Both the position numbers and the translations under genes were made by a program. Shown piece by piece: positions 11,594 through 22,096 of a DNA stretch of 64,000 nucleotides. The stretch spans positions 5,890,001 to 5,954,000 of the forward strand of contig CM114274.1 in NCBI GenBank assembly GCA_050084515.1. Direction: 5' to 3'. Each line of letters begins with the position of its first letter. The first letter of the stretch is position 1. Below the pieces are notes generated by a model, which was not told the origin of the DNA, searched no databases, and worked only from the letters and a program-made list of their open reading frames with translations. This DNA is from Blasia pusilla. Its lineage: Eukaryota > Marchantiophyta > Marchantiopsida > Blasiales.

Positions 11594-11698
11594 GTTGTGG
11601 TACACTTGTGTTTGTGGATACTCGTCTATGTTATGTATGTATGTGAGTATGGTATGTCAGCGATGTATGTTGTATGACGATGTGGATTAAATGCGACA
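11594..11698 (+). repeat. Extra copy of the LTR tail (U5) before the 3' LTR
   Basis: 105 bp starting GTTGTGGTACACTTGTG and ending GCGACA that recur at 12072-12177, where they form the true end of the 3' LTR. Four bases, ATTA, separate this copy from the TGTCATGACC start of the 3' LTR at 11703. The arrangement CA-ATTA-TG looks like an LTR-LTR junction. Confidence 0.8.
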
Positions 11699-11702
11699 AT
11701 TA

Positions 11703-12177
11703 TGTCATGACCATACGGATTATGTCGTAGAGTATGGTGTGCTAGTAGAGGCCATTCCTTATGTAGGACCGTAGTGGATTGGTAGAGATGCGGTTCCATA
11801 CATAGGGTTGGGGTTACTCGGTTGGGGGTGACTTTCCCAAAGAGGGCCCGCTCTTAGGTTGGAGGATATAAGATGGAGTGCACTCAAAGAACGAGTCAGT
11901 TCTTTGAGTTGAGCATGTTGCGTTGGGAGTTAGCCTTGGTAGTGAGTAGAGCTCTTGGCTATGGTGTTTCCCGCAAGCTTCGACCTGGATTCTCCCATCG
12001 TGGAGTGGGTTTGGCTCGATTGTATGTGATTGTAAACGTCTTTTATGACAGTAGGTCTTTCATGGATTTCAGTTGTGGTACACTTGTGTTTGTGGATACT
12101 CTCGTCTATGTTATGTATGTATGTGAGTATGGTATGTCAGCGATGTATGTTGTATGACGATGTGGATTCGCACGACA
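11703..12177 (+). repeat. 3' LTR (475 bp, TG...CA)
   Basis: It begins TGTCATGACC and ends CGCACGACA. The first 369 bp match the 5' LTR; the last 106 bp match only the extra U5 copy at 11594-11698. A TATA-like GATATAAG is conserved. It is followed at once by TTGCCC, where TTGC is the duplicated target. Confidence 0.85.
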
Positions 12178-13182
12178 TTGCCCACAGGGGTTCAAAAGAT
12201 GAAAGTGCCCGGTTATGAACCCTGGTTGAATGACCTAAAGGTATGGACCATGCATTATCTCGACTTATCATGTGTCGAGATGAGTAGGCAAGACGCTACT
12301 TGTGTGGCAACAGTTCGTAATCATGTTAAGAGTGCCTACACCTATGTTGGTGCGCCATCTTTGTGCATGGACTTCTTGAAGAAGAAATGTGCGTAACTAT
12401 CGAAAACTGAATGGTCCAACATGAAAGCATATTGGGTGGCCAATGGGAAATATGCAGAAGTCCCGTGCCACCGTGATGCAAAGGAAGAAGTGTGGGCACG
12501 TTTGGTAGATTATTGGCTTTCAGAAGAAGGTATATTGAAGGCTCAAAAGATGGTGATCGCAAGATCCAAGGTTGTCACTTTAATTCATAGCGGTTGGGGA
12601 GGTTTAGAGGGGTTCTCTAGATCTGTAAGTTCTCTTTAGCAACCTTGTGTCTTCTAAATCCTTTTCTTCTTTCTGCCTAAGAAGTTTGTAGTATTTGTCT
12701 TTATGGCACGAGTACTAACTTTCAATTGTTTTGTGGAGTTGATGTTAGGGTTGAGGTGTATCCGCTGCACCAAACAATGCAGGTGTCACTCAGAGTGGCA
12801 TGGGGGCTAGTGCCTCTAAGGGTAGTTTAGTAAGTTATTTAACCGGTTTCATGTATTTCATCCGATTTCTCCATGTTGTGATCAATAAGTTTGAGCATAC
12901 CTTTAAGATATATCCAAAACAATAACTAACCTTGAGAGGAATAAAATAGGGGAGGGGTACAAGAGTAGGAATGAATCCTAAAGAACACGCTGTGGAAACA
13001 CCAACAGCGAGTGAAAGTCATTTTAGTGGAGCCTCACAGGTGAGTGATCATTCCAACTCAATATGGGAATAACATAATCTTTGCTTGTCATATTGTTTGA
13101 TGAATTTGTCTTGTGTTGTTTTGGGAGTTAAAATAGTCATAATGATGTGAGAATTGATCTGAGTGTGCATGTATGATTTCAG

Positions 13183-13471
13183 TGGAGTGTGGAATCAAGC
13201 ATATCTACTCAACTCTTGAAGGTAGAGAAAAAGTGGAGTGAAGATATGGATGTCATTAAAGGCCAACTTGAGGAGAAATTGGAGAAGAACCAATTGCAAT
13301 TGGAAGAGAAGATGGCCAAGAACCAAACTCTGATTGAGGAGAAGTTGGAAAAACATCAAAAACAACACAATGAGGCATTTTCCATGCTTGTTGAAATGAT
13401 TAACAAGCTATCAGAGAAGAAGAGAATGCAACCATCTACATCAAGAGACCGCATTCCTCATCAAGGGGAGG
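13183..13471 (+). CDS. Coiled-coil exon of the CACTA-borne protein
   Basis: It is bounded by a good acceptor (GATTTCAG before 13183) and a donor (AGG|GTAAGA after 13471). The protein is a long charged helix of heptad-like repeats: EEKLEKNQ, EEKMAKNQ and EEKLEKHQ recur at 11-12 residue spacing, followed by a hydrophobic AFSMLVEMINKL segment. Coiled coils are expected for multimerising DNA-binding proteins of the TnpA kind. It follows the Transposase_24-like exon on the same strand and precedes the TNP1-like exon. No catalytic function is suggested. Confidence 0.6.
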
Positions 13472-14320
13472 GTAAGACATGATCACTTGCATGGTTTTGT
13501 TTTGGATCGTTCAAGGTATTCTTGAAAAGCTGATCAGATTTCCCTGTTCTGCATAGAGCAGGCCATGTTGGTGTTTAGGTAGAGAAGGTGAAAGTTTCAG
13601 AAATTTGTGGTGGTTCTCACAAAGAACCGTTGAGAGAGTCGGATGGGCATGATCGACCAATGTGGAGTGGTAAGTGTTGAAGGTTGATGATAAGCTCTTT
13701 GCTGATTGTATAGAAGTATATATATCTGATATGGCTATACTAAATGCCTATTCTTGCTTGTGTGATAGTGAGGAAAGCTTCTAAAGTGAAGGTATCTTCC
13801 CCATCAAAAGAGAATGGAGATTCAACCCCAACTGGTTTGTGTCTTTCCTTTTTTAATTACATCCTGATTGTTATGATTTTCATATAGACTAAACATTGCA
13901 ATCCTGGTCTTTGATACCATTAGATCAAGACTAACTCTCAAAATATGTAGATTCCATCCTTGTGGAGCACTCATCATCGGAAAAAAAAAGGCGTTTAGGA
14001 AGACTCAGGGCGACACAATTCAAGCTGTGAGCAGTGAACATGACAGCGATGTGAAATTTGGGAGCAATAAGAAACTCACGGGGAAGGTAAAATTACTTTT
14101 CTATTAAAATTTAAGGGTGCATTAGATTCATGATAACATTTCTAGATATCCTAAATATTTATACTTCGATATTATAAATGATGGACGATTATTGATATAA
14201 GGTGGGATCTATGAAGTTATCAAGATTTATATCTCTCCAAGGTTGGACCTTCACGAAGGTAAAAGCATGTGTAAATTTGTAAATAGATTTGTAAATTGTA
14301 GTTCCATCTTGTGTTTGCAG

Positions 14321-14602
14321 CTTCAAGTGGGAGATGAAGTTCACATCACAAAACCAAAGCGTAGTAGGACAATATTGGCAAACGGTGTGGTGAGGGGCTT
14401 GAGTGGACGGGACAAGTTTCATGGAAGTGATATTCCTCCGGGAATAGTGCGAGTGGAACTCGAGACTGTCCATCTCACCTTTTTGGATCATACGTTGTGG
14501 TACCCAAATGAGCATGACTTGCCACCTCAATACATCTTGGGTGATGCTCTTGGGGGTTCAATTCTTTGGCCTGAAATGAAATTGAAGAAAGTTTCCCTTT
14601 AG
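14321..14602 (+). CDS. TNP1/En/Spm-like C-terminal exon
   Basis: It follows the acceptor GTGTTTGCAG ending at 14320 and closes with TAG at 14602. The domain starts LQVGDEVHI and ends LGDALGGSILWPEMKL. The 'GDEV...' opening and the '...DAxGxxIxWP' ending with a charged tail match the layout of the plant TNP1/En/Spm C-terminal domain that I know from CACTA proteins. It is the natural last exon of the gene whose earlier exons lie at 2489-13471. Between 13471 and 14320 a further small exon may exist (13958-14090, acidic and lysine-rich), but I could not fix its borders. Confidence 0.65.
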   Translation, partial: LQVGDEVHITKPKRSRTILANGVVRGLSGRDKFHGSDIPPGIVRVELETVHLTFLDHTLWYPNEHDLPPQYILGDALGGSILWPEMKLKKVSL

Positions 14603-15179
14603 AGCGCATCCCTCTAGTTGTAGATGCAGTTCAGTTAGTATTACTTGCTAATATTTTGTTTCACATGCAATTTTGACAACATACCAACACTAGGAATTAG
14701 TCTACATGAAGTTATCTTTGGGATATACAATAGGCCATTTTGTAAATCATTTCTATGAATATATGCATGCCCTTGTATTTCTATCTAGCTATGTTTCTTA
14801 GTTCTTCCCAATGTTTGAGATTATATCATGTCCCTTCTCACTCTTTTTCAATCTGAAACTTGTTAGTAGGAGTAGAACTAGCTACTAAATAGAATGTATT
14901 CTCTGCTGGATTTTCTTGTCTTTCTTCATTTAATGTTGTAAGTTTGTGCTCACTCTCTTTCAATCTAAAACTTGTTAGTAGAAGTATAACTAGCTACTAA
15001 ATACAAGGTATTCTCTGTTGGATTTTCTTTCTTGTCTTTCTTCATTCAATGTTGTAAGTTTGAGGCAAGGAAGGGTTTTGTACAGGGGGCATCATATCCT
15101 ACTTGAATGCCGTACTTCAAGTATCTTCCTCTAATCTCCTGGAGATAATGAACATCAAGTAATGTAAAATTTTCATACA
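14603..15179. repeat. 3' flank of the CACTA gene with a 112-bp tandem duplication
   Basis: This AT-rich stretch follows the last exon of the transposon gene. Two adjacent copies of a unit of about 112 bp occupy 14837-14948 and 14949-15064. Both contain the CTTGTTAGTAG motif and end in ATGTTGTAAGTTTG, with roughly one difference per ten bases. No coding potential is seen. It is probably 3' UTR and downstream transposon sequence. Confidence 0.7.
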
Positions 15180-16001
15180 TGATAGTAAGTCTCAAGTCAT
15201 ATCAAAGAAAGTGAGTCATTTACAAGAGTCATATATGTCCAACTTATGTCATTTTTTCAAATCAATATGACTCATTCATATTTTATGACTCAAGAACACA
15301 ATCATTCATACAAATCAGAAAGGTCAATTTGACTCAAATGATCATCATGACTACCTTTTAGGTGACCTATATGACTCAATTGTGGTGCATCTCCACCTGT
15401 TCGTAGGAGCCGTATGACTCATGTATCACGACTCGGTCATTTAAACAAATTTTGGTAACCTATATGACTCGGTATATGATTGAGTCATGTATCATGACTC
15501 AGTCATTTAAAACCATCCTAATGATTAATATGACTTATAAATACATCATAACTAAGTCATTTAGACCATCTGAGTGATGGATATGACTTAGTCATTTAGA
15601 CCATCTGAGTGATGGATATGACTCAGTCATAGTTCATAACTAAGTCATTCTGACCATCTGAGTGATGGATATGACTGAGTCATAGTTCATAACTAAGTCA
15701 TTCTGACCAATCCAAGTGATGAATATGACTAAGTCATAATTGTCATGTCACATGCTGACATGGCAATCGGAATATATAACTATATTTTTTCATATGTGGC
15801 TTGATGATGTGTCGATCATTGTTAATATTGAATAGCCGAAATAATGACTAGAGTTATCCCAAAATGACTCTAGTCATGGCATTGTACATGACTAGGCTTT
15901 TATGAATCCATGAGTCATCAGTCATTGTCAATCATTTAAGGACATGTATGAATAACATAAGTCATATGAGCCAGTCATATAAATAAAGATTTGTTCTAGT
16001 G
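15180..16001. repeat. CACTA subterminal repeat array and right terminus
   Basis: ATGACT and its complement AGTCAT recur dozens of times in both orientations. Around 15540-15730 a longer unit with GACCATCTGAGTGATGGAT followed by ATGACT is repeated about four times at spacings of about 40-60 bp. Subterminal repeats in both orientations next to a CACTA terminus are the known binding sites of TnpA-type proteins in plant CACTA elements. The terminus TTCTAGTG ends at 16001; the next three bases, TCA, would be the 3-bp target duplication, which cannot be checked because the left end is outside the window. Confidence 0.8.
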
Positions 16002-17090
16002 TCACTCAAAACCCTCCATATCTCACTCCACTCCACGTAATACCACTTCTCGAATTATCCCATTCTTCCAAACTCTGGAAGAACACGGTGATGAAAACCT
16101 TGCATCACACTCTCAAGCACTAAGACTCACCAAGAGTCTCCCTTACTCTTCACTAGCTTACCTATGCTAATGTCAATCCTGTGACAACGCATCGACCTCA
16201 TGCACACTCAATCACTTAGGCTCTCAATTTTCATAGCTCTATCCTATGGTGTCACTTCTCCCTCACGTCTCTTTCCTTTAGCTTTCCCCTTTATAAGAAC
16301 CTACCTCCTTCCGACCTACAATTGGCTATGCACGACACCCTTGGTCCGTATCCCTATGCAATTGGGCTCCCTCATAACCCGTCAAGCCATGCTCCTTGAC
16401 TCTCAGAGCTCCTTTGCCTACTCCCTTCCTGTTTGTTCTTGGTTCCGACTCCGCTCCTTATGTCGATAGTCTACATATCTTTTGTCTAGCTCCATCACTC
16501 TCACCCAACGACTTTGACCGAATTAATCTCCTTCTTCATCTGTCCACTCGGCCTTGTGGCCTTAGCCCTCCTATGTGTCACTTCTTCCCAACCTATCCAC
16601 ATTTGGTCTTGATCAGCTTAGCCCACACATTTAATTCCCAACCCGTACTTCCTTCTTCCTAGTCAATACCTTGCATAAGGCAAACAATGGCTTATGTCAC
16701 TGCAAGCTTTCACCTAGCTTATGTTCAACTCCTACACAAACCTACCTTGGTCATGATTACCCACCTCTCCTGCCCTTCTCGTGTTGACTACCTAAGGACC
16801 TATCTATGTTAACTCGTGAGCCCTTGTGCTTCCTCACCCTCCTACCTTCCTGCATGCATCCCTATGATGTCCTTAGGATTCTATCTATGGCTGCCTCTTC
16901 GTGACTGTACTCCTACTTCGGCCATGTGCGATGACCTAACCCTAGATCTAGTCGACTATGACCTACTTTGATTTTACATGAAAAATTTGGCAAGGGCGTG
17001 GTAGATAGACTACATACTAAGTTACGCCCCAACAACCCGTTGATCCTCTATATTTTTGACACAATAGATGTATACTTTTCGGTTAACTAA
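16002..17090. other. Pyrimidine-rich stretch without identified gene
   Basis: 1.1 kb, C/T-rich on the plus strand and poor in purine runs. The longest plus frame (16200-16469) is a leucine/serine-rich translation with no motif and is probably a product of the composition. It lies between the CACTA terminus and the RT remnant, so it may be LTR, leader or gag sequence of the old gypsy relic; I cannot show this. Confidence 0.4.
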
Positions 17091-17510
17091 GGTATGAAAA
17101 TGGCAACTAGATGGATATGTGGATGTGTGGAGACTACCAACCTATCAATTTTTAGGCAAAGGCGAATAAGTATTCAGTCCCCACCATTAAGGAGATTTTT
17201 TTTGCAATTAGGTATAGAAGTATATTTGATTTATTGGATCTCTAATCCAGATACTGTCAACAACCTATCAGAGTGGAGGACATGCAGAAGAAGATATTTT
17301 GGGGCATCAGATCTTACGCTAAGGATTATTTAATCTAATGGCATTTCTTACGATTTGGATTGAAGAATGCCTCGACAAAGTTCTAAAGATTTATGGATAG
17401 CACCTTGGCAAATTTGGATTTTACTAGATATTACACTAGTGGCATCAAATTCTTTTGTTCCATAATTGAGGAATATGTGCAATGCCTTTTAGAGGTGTTT
17501 CAACAATTCA

Positions 17511-17542
17511 ACAATAAATCCTTGCTACTAAGGATTTATTGT
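17511..17542. repeat. Perfect inverted repeat inside the RT remnant
   Basis: Arms of 13 bp (ACAATAAATCCTT and its exact complement) flank a 6-base loop GCTACT. It falls where the RT should read ...LRLHPGKCK-like sequence and adds a few residues, so it looks like a small templated insertion. Confidence 0.75.
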
Positions 17543-17797
17543 AGCAAGTGCAAGCTCTTTCATGATGAGAATAAATCTTGGATCAAACGATGTACCCTTG
17601 TAGACTCAAGATAAGGGCAAAGGCTATTTCATGCATTCTACATATTGAAGACGTGAGTTAAGTTGATATATTTATGGGATTAGAAAATTCAAATGGTAAG
17701 TGAAGGAATTTAGTATGGTAGTGGAGCATCTTACCTTAATAACAAAGATAGACTATGAGCTATGAGTGTCATTGAGGGGAGAACGTGGGGAAGGGAG

Positions 17798-17927
<130 letters not shown>

Positions 17928-17929
17928 TC

Positions 17930-18050
17930 CTTCCATGACTTGGCGAAGCTATTGTGCTTCTTGCTTTACAAGTAATCCTAGACTCTCACTATAAGAGTAG
18001 GTTTGGTTTGACACTAGAGAGGGACATGAGGTGAGAGTATGTGCTTTGAT
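17930..18050 (+). repeat. LTR-like fragment related to the 59.4 kb LTR
   Basis: The stretch with TAGGTTTGGTTTGACA and a following GAGAGGGACATGAGGTGAGAG parallels 59490-59545 (GTGGGTTTGGTTTGACATG, then GAGAGAGTGCACCATGTGAGAG). Upstream words (ATGACTTGGCGAAGCTAT versus ATGAGGCGGCAGAGCTAT) also align. It lies between the RT and RNase H remnants, so it was inserted there or recombined in. Confidence 0.6.
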
Positions 18051-18585
18051 TTCTTGTTTTTTCAAAGAGTGATCATGAGTGGTAAATTTGTGCAAGAGAG
18101 ATCATTCCAAATACTCAAACACATATTGACATATGGGCCTATCTCGAGGAGACTAGTTAGGGGGCGTCCTTTCCAACTATACATGGATTGGAATATGTTG
18201 GACTTGGCAGAATGCTTACCCAATATGCATGATAATAAAAGTAGATTTTTTTTTAGGATTATGCTAGCCACTCAAACAACGTTGTAGAGGCAAAGTACAA
18301 CTTTTATGAGAAAGAATGTGTAGTTGCAATATAGGCCGTTGCACTTTTCATGTAACTTTTTTTCAATAGCCCTTTTACTCTCATTATTGATCATCAACCA
18401 TTGAGGTAGATAACGGAATCCAACAAATTTTCTAGAAAGCTTGCCAAAAGGGTTCTATCATTGCAATAGTATGATTTCCAAATAGTACATCAACCTAGAA
18501 AACTCAATGAAGATGCACATGGGTTGAGCCATAATCCTTGCCCAAGTCACTAAGATGGAACTAGAGCTTGTTACCATGATAATGG

Positions 18586-18909
18586 CAAGGTTGGATGTGG
18601 ACAAATTCTGTGTCCACGAACATGTCCATGTCCGTGGACTTACGTCCGTCCTTTGGAAGGACTTCTCCATATGGGCCCCACCTTCCCCTTCTTTCTCATC
18701 CTCCTACTTGCCTTCTTATTTCTTCCTTCCTCCACTTCCACTCCCTCTCTCGCTCCCTCCTCCCTTCTTGCCCCACCCGCCCCTACCTAGCCTTCCATCA
18801 TAAGCTACAAGTGTGGGCCTCACTTCTTGCGATCCATTTCCGTTGACATGTCCACACTTGTCCGTTCATGTCTGCCCTAAAGATGCACTTGTCCATTTTC
18901 TTGCAACCA
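18586..18909. mobile_element. hAT-like non-autonomous element, copy 1
   Basis: 324 bp starting CAAGGTTGGATGTGGAC and ending TTGCAACCAT, with GTCCATGT/GGACATG-type words near both ends. It shares the internal TCTCCATATGGGCCCCACCTTCCC block and a CCTTCCATCAT…CTACAAGTGTG block with the copies at 19168, 53239 and 58880. It has no coding capacity. The flanks are only loosely alike (GATAATGG and GATGTTAG), as expected for an old copy. Confidence 0.7.
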
Positions 18910-19167
18910 TAGATGTTAGTGGTAAGTAGATGGCATACATTTGTCTACTTGGGTTTGTTGGCCATGGAGAGTTACGTAACATCAACTGTGATATCGAGAT
19001 TAGATGGAGAGTTCTTAGATTTGAAGGCCAATGAGGAGGCAATAGGTGGTTGAGATATACACGATGATGAGATAGTTGTAGAGTACTTATGCATTAGCAC
19101 TATAGATGGCACAATGAAAGTGGGATCAAATCCTACTACGAGTTAGATGGTTCAAGTGGGAGGGAAC

Positions 19168-19411
19168 CAAGGTTGCATGTGGACTTACTGTCATCCTATG
19201 GAAGGACTTGCCGTGGTCCGACCTTCCCTTCTTTTTTATTCCCCCCACTTGCCTTCGTGTTCCATATTCTCTCGTTTCTTCCTCCCTACATCTCCACTCC
19301 CTCATCCTTATTGCCACACTTGCCCTTCCTACCTTCCATCATGAACTACAAGTGTCGGTTCCACCTCTTGCAATCCATGTTTGTAGACTTGTCCGTTTAT
19401 GTGCAACCATG
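19168..19411. mobile_element. hAT-like non-autonomous element, copy 2
   Basis: 244 bp, starting CAAGGTTGCATGTGGAC and ending GTGCAACCATG. It shares the CCATCATGAACTACAAGTG and TTGCAATCCATGTTT blocks with copy 3. It is shorter than the others through internal loss near the left end. Flanking 8-mers are not clearly duplicated. Confidence 0.7.
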
Positions 19412-19900
19412 GGCGAGACATATGTGTTTGTCATGAGTATTAGAGAACAATACAATATGAGTGGTGCCTCATCCTTCACAATGAGCATGATTACTGCACT
19501 CCGCCCACGAAGATTTGGGGTATTTTGGAATGAAGCAAACTTCTAGTTAACTCGAGATATAATATTAGTGTCGTGGCATGCATATAGATGTTTTTTTTCC
19601 CAAGTGTGGAATAGAGTTTGAGCGTTTTTTTAATACCGCAAATCCACGCTTGTATCCTTTATCAATCATGGGTTTATTTAAGCTTTCGAAGGACTTTAAA
19701 TTATACAAGGTATTTACCATTGATGGAGCGTCGTAGTCAATATACGTTGGTTATTGTCGAGATCTTTTTGTTACATGATCGGTTGTATCTCTAGATTGCA
19801 TGATTAGCTATGTTCTCTAGTTTTAAGAGCGTATGAATGATCACAATGATGTACGTTATGTAGCGATGTATATGCAAACCATATCTTGAATAATAAAAAA

Positions 19901-22096
19901 ATCCTATTGAAGTTGCACTCATAACCTAGAATTATTTGATCCTAAATGTACTTTATATATGTTAGAAATCCAATATTATTCTCACTCATGTGCCTATGTT
20001 TAACATTCCACCACATCATCACAAAATTTGGAGTTGCATCATTTTGATATCAATTAGAATATGATATGTGTATGATGTATTTATGATGTCATTTCTGTAT
20101 TGAAAAAACTTTTATAGAAAATTTTGTGCTTATAATTAGCATGGAAATTTTATTGATATAAAAAATGTATATCAAAAAAATATTTAATTGATATCAAATC
20201 AATATTAAAGTTAGCGCTATCAAATTTCATGTTGAAATTATATCAAAGTTAGAACCCTCTAACTTTCGTGATGATCTTCATCTCTTTTTCGACATCACAA
20301 CCAAGGGATGAATGTTTTAGGGTCAACTCAACATCAAAAAAAATTGTATCTATTTTATTATAGATCTTATGGATGAATTCCATGATGATCACTAGAATAT
20401 AATAGTGCCTTCATCATTTGATTGACATTATCTTCATCTTCCACAAATGAATTTGGTTTGTTCATCATTATCCAAATCTAACTCCATATAACGCTTGCCA
20501 TTAATTTCTCAACCTAGTTTAACCCCTTCTAACTAAGGGTCAAACATTCTATGAGGAGACTAGCTCATCCCAAGATTTAGGACCCAAATTTTAGGAGAGT
20601 TGGAGTCTCTCCTTCCTATAGAACTAACCATAGAACTATAGAATGTCTCGTTGCCTGGCATGTTGGCAACAAGAGGAAGGAGAGATCCCCAAATTCAACT
20701 CACCACCCTCAAGAATATTTCACCTAAAGAACACTTTTGTATGAATGTATGGACTACTAAGGAGCACCTTTCTGCCATAGACAAGTATTCAGTCAAATTA
20801 AAATTCACCTCTCGGATATCTCCATCTCTATGAACTTCATTTCACTTGCTATGGACCAATTCTACCCCCATGTCCACCATTCTTTCCATGTAATGACAAG
20901 AGAATGTGAAGCCCGTCAAACCTTGGGTATGCCAAGAAACCTGCCTTGGACTAGTTTGTGCCTACAATCTCCATTTCGCCATTATTTAAGATTTAGTATA
21001 ACACATTTATCATTCTTGTTCACATGATGTTTATATCTATATAACTCAAAAGACCCAGGTATGATCCACAAAGCCAACAGATTGGACCTCCCCTTGTGGA
21101 CACAAATGCTGGTGACGAAGGATTTGCTCTTCACATGTGCCCCACCATCCATGAGGATTGTAGTTCTTGAATGAAAGTTATTGAAGACAGAATGCACCTT
21201 CTGCTTCATACTTCACTTTGGTTGCCCAGGAGAATTAAACAGAAGGCCATGGAGCTTGGATTGATACCCCTTCACCTTAGTTGCTACTAAAATAAATAAA
21301 ATTACATTCTCAAAACTCTTTTGAAGAATTGAAGATAACAATTGGGAGAGTGAGCCTAGACATTCATAGAAAATGAACAATTTCTAGATCCCGACTAGTC
21401 ATCTCAAATTTTCTTCCAGCCACACTACTTCATAAGAGTGTGCCCGTGGAGCCCCTTCCCCAGGCACAAAACAGGTTGCAACTGAAGCAATTTTTGTGTC
21501 AAATATGAAGCTCCCTCCTTTGTTCGCATCAGATATATCTGTCCATAATGGTAGGGTAGATGCCTCATTTTGCAAATTATGAGACCAAAGGCAAATACCC
21601 ACAGTTTGGCACAAAATTCAACTATGCAATCAAATTGCTGCAGTCACAACCCTGCAAAAGCGCCAAAAAATATATATACAATAATCAGATTTTTGCTGTG
21701 CAATTGAGTGCAAGATATCGTAGCCAAACTTGAGGCTAACAACTGGTCATAGTTTCATACACTCACCGGCAGACGAAGAACATACTTCCTGTAAATTAAT
21801 AATTCTTGAACCAGCAGTTCTCAGAGCAACTGCTGGTTCTCACTACCTGAAGCTTTATCAGTTCAACTATTCACTCAACTTTATCAGTTCAACTACAAAT
21901 AACTTGCCTGGTGTACCTGTTCAACGGCTTCTTTCGGTTGGCCTGCTGGTCCACATGCAGTCACATAGCATGTGTGGGACCAGTAGAGTGCACTCATCGC
22001 TCTCCAGTATTCAGGCTCTTACCCTGAATATTTGCAGAGCGAAGATAAGTGGAACCTAGGAATCTTTGAGAAGGCAGTGGAAACAAACTGCAACCC
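19901..22096. other. AT-rich intergenic DNA and probable 3' region of the PPR gene
   Basis: No gene is recognised. 19901-20650 is A/T-rich with short direct repeats. 20651-21230 has chance frames of 60-75 codons. 21400-22096 lies directly downstream of the minus-strand PPR stop codon and probably holds its 3' UTR and polyadenylation region. It includes a direct repeat CTTTATCAGTTCAACTA (near 21851 and 21880) and the hairpin at 21808-21839. Confidence 0.5.
21808..21839. repeat. Perfect 12-bp hairpin downstream of the PPR gene
   Basis: GAACCAGCAGTT and its exact complement are separated by 8 bases (CTCAGAGC). It would fold in the 3' UTR of a PPR transcript that extends about 290 bases past the stop. 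There is no U-tract; plants do not use intrinsic terminators. Confidence 0.7.

Larger units (their letters stand above)
2594..12177 (+). mobile_element. Ty3/gypsy LTR retrotransposon encoding a DNA methyltransferase and a PHD finger
   Basis: The order on the plus strand is 5' LTR, leader, gag with two zinc knuckles, an unassigned linker, a cytosine-5 DNA methyltransferase, reverse transcriptase, RNase H, integrase, PHD finger, and 3' LTR. RT before integrase places it in Ty3/gypsy. The outer ends are TG...CA (TGTCATGACC at 2594, CGACA ending at 12177), flanked by TTGC at 2590-2593 and 12178-12181. The two shared LTR parts are about 97% alike (about 11 differences in 369 positions by eye), so the insertion is not ancient. 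The internal frames carry many stops and indels, so this copy is defective. The insertion broke an exon of the host CACTA element. Confidence 0.88.
2489..12624 (+). pseudogene. Transposase_24-like (Ptta/En/Spm) exon, split by a retrotransposon
   Basis: The exon opens after the acceptor CTGTGCAG at 2488, runs to 2593, is interrupted by the Ty3/gypsy insertion and resumes at 12178. Skipping 2594-12177 plus one copy of the TTGC duplication joins the halves in the same frame: ...PRCELL then PTGVQKMKVPGYEPW... The second half has features of the plant Ptta/En/Spm transposase family: a region with KEEVWARLVDYWLSEEG, a basic stretch MVIARSKVV and a HSGW motif near its end. It ends at a good donor (TCT|GTAAGT) after 12624. 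An in-frame TAA at 12394-12396 lies in the middle and the frame stays open afterwards, so the gene was damaged independently of the insertion, or the stop is recent. Confidence 0.7.
1..16001 (+). mobile_element. CACTA (En/Spm-like) DNA transposon, 5' end outside the window
   Basis: The right terminus is visible: the sequence ends in TTCTAGTG at 16001, the reverse complement of CACTAGAA, the hallmark end of CACTA elements. About 820 bp of subterminal repeats precede it. Inside are plus-strand exons with Transposase_24-like (2489-2593 joined to 12178-12624), coiled-coil (13183-13471) and TNP1/En/Spm-like (14321-14602) character. Such proteins are carried by plant CACTA elements and bind the subterminal repeats. 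A 9.6 kb Ty3/gypsy element splits the transposon at 2594-12177. The matching left terminus is not in the window, so the start at 1 is a window edge, not a boundary. No DDE-type TNP2 transposase could be recognised here. Confidence 0.8.
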
